A stretch of DNA of 64,000 nt from Woeseia oceani (GTDB taxonomy: Bacteria > Pseudomonadota > Gammaproteobacteria > Steroidobacterales > Woeseiaceae), in the NCBI RefSeq assembly GCF_001677435.1, contig NZ_CP016268.1, positions 3,399,001 through 3,463,000 of the forward strand, given 5' to 3'. The notes under the pieces were generated by a model. It had not been told where the DNA came from, did no database searches, and saw nothing but the letters and a program-made list of their open reading frames with translations. Shown here one piece after another: positions 63,695 to 64,000 of this stretch (positions are counted from its first letter, which is position 1; each line of letters begins with the position of its first letter). The translations under genes were made by a program, and so were the position numbers.

Positions 63695-64000
63695 ATGCGA
63701 ATCGTCCTGACGGCGTTGCTGCTCTGCGTGGCCCTGACCGGTTACGCGGCTGACTGGTCCGAGGAACCGGTACCGCGCCGCCTCGTCGCTGGCGAGTCGA
63801 TTGCCGCTGTCCTGGAGGAGTTGCGGGCCAGCGGCGTGCCACTGGCTTACAGCAGTGCCCTGGTACCTGCCGGATTACGGATCGTCAGTGCACCGCGCAG
63901 CCGGAATCTGCTTGCCGCCGTTCGCGAAATTCTCCGGGCTCACGATCTCACCTTGTTCGCTGTCGACGGCGTCTTTGTCGTCGGCCACCAGGCGGTATCA
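63695..64000 (+). CDS. STN-domain protein, start of a FecA-like receptor (partial)
   Basis: First 102 residues before the window edge. A signal peptide (MRIVLTALLLCVALTGYAAD) is followed by a secretin/TonB short N-terminal domain (GESIAAVLEELRASGVPLAYSSALVP ... AVREILRAHDLTLFAVDGVFVV). With sigma and FecR genes upstream, this is most likely a FecA-like TonB-dependent receptor whose STN domain contacts FecR. ATG 63695 was chosen for the signal peptide; in-frame ATGs at 63620 and 63578 would add an N-terminal extension. Confidence 0.75.
   Translation, partial: MRIVLTALLLCVALTGYAADWSEEPVPRRLVAGESIAAVLEELRASGVPLAYSSALVPAGLRIVSAPRSRNLLAAVREILRAHDLTLFAVDGVFVVGHQAVS

Noticed and set aside
1-64000. 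CRISPR arrays, tRNA/rRNA genes, insertion sequences, prophage or defence genes
   Set aside because: No regularly spaced repeats, no tRNA-like cloverleaf with a TPsiC arm, no transposase or integrase motifs were seen on either strand.

Overview
This 64 kb window looks like chromosomal DNA of a free-living, aerobic, GC-rich, probably marine gammaproteobacterium. The evidence is large TonB-dependent receptors, many lipoproteins and secreted hydrolases, FecI/FecR-type regulation and an A1-type cytochrome oxidase. A Woeseia-like lineage is my guess from gene style and is not proven. No tRNA, rRNA, CRISPR array, insertion sequence or phage gene was seen, and gene density is high throughout.

Layout. 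1-3.4 kb: purine oxidation operon (xdhB cut by the window edge, xdhA, hydroxyisourate hydrolase), divergent from a Tat-exported GMC dehydrogenase pair (3.6-5.8 kb). 6.1-8.0 kb: adenosine-kinase-like PfkB kinase and an exported MBL-fold hydrolase. 8.0-12.0 kb: deoD-deoC-aldehyde dehydrogenase operon whose last gene is a dehydrogenase-like protein without catalytic residues. 12.2-19.8 kb: cupin, two TonB-dependent receptors and a lipoprotein nuclease/phosphatase. 19.9-35.2 kb: 5'-nucleotidase lipoprotein, e(P4)-type acid phosphatase, cytidine deaminase, ribokinase, two concentrative nucleoside transporters, deoA, a PhyH dioxygenase, adenosine deaminase, a lipoprotein amidohydrolase of the MTA/SAH/adenosine deaminase family and deoB, with a small unrelated block (30.2-32.7 kb: DUF4239-like, cupin, small lipoprotein, patatin) in between. 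35.2-40.2 kb: cytochrome c oxidase operon with a dihaem subunit II. 40.5-42.4 kb: ECF sigma/anti-sigma pair and a secreted protein. 42.5-48.5 kb: two exported YtcJ-like amidohydrolases and a zinc metalloprotease. 48.6-50.7 kb: class III aminotransferase and phosphatidylserine synthase. 50.8-56.4 kb: PDZ protein, then a FecR / TPR-barrel / CHASE2-adenylate-cyclase trio. 56.5-61.8 kb: oligoendopeptidase F, M48 protease, cupin lipoprotein, EEP hydrolase, GNAT. 61.9-64.0 kb: ECF sigma, FecR and the start of an STN-domain (FecA-like) protein.

The main biological theme is utilisation of nucleic acids and nucleosides as food. A large receptor and lipoprotein hydrolases could capture and trim nucleic acid or nucleotides outside the inner membrane. 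Two CNT carriers import nucleosides, and Add/Cdd deaminate them. DeoA/DeoD phosphorolyse them, and DeoB and DeoC convert deoxyribose-1-phosphate to glyceraldehyde-3-phosphate and acetaldehyde, which the dehydrogenase can oxidise. Xanthine dehydrogenase and hydroxyisourate hydrolase carry purine bases onward. A PHYHD1-like 2-oxoglutarate dioxygenase of unknown substrate sits inside the deoA-add operon and is, with the split ALDH16-like pair and the altered second transporter, the best candidate for new biology here.
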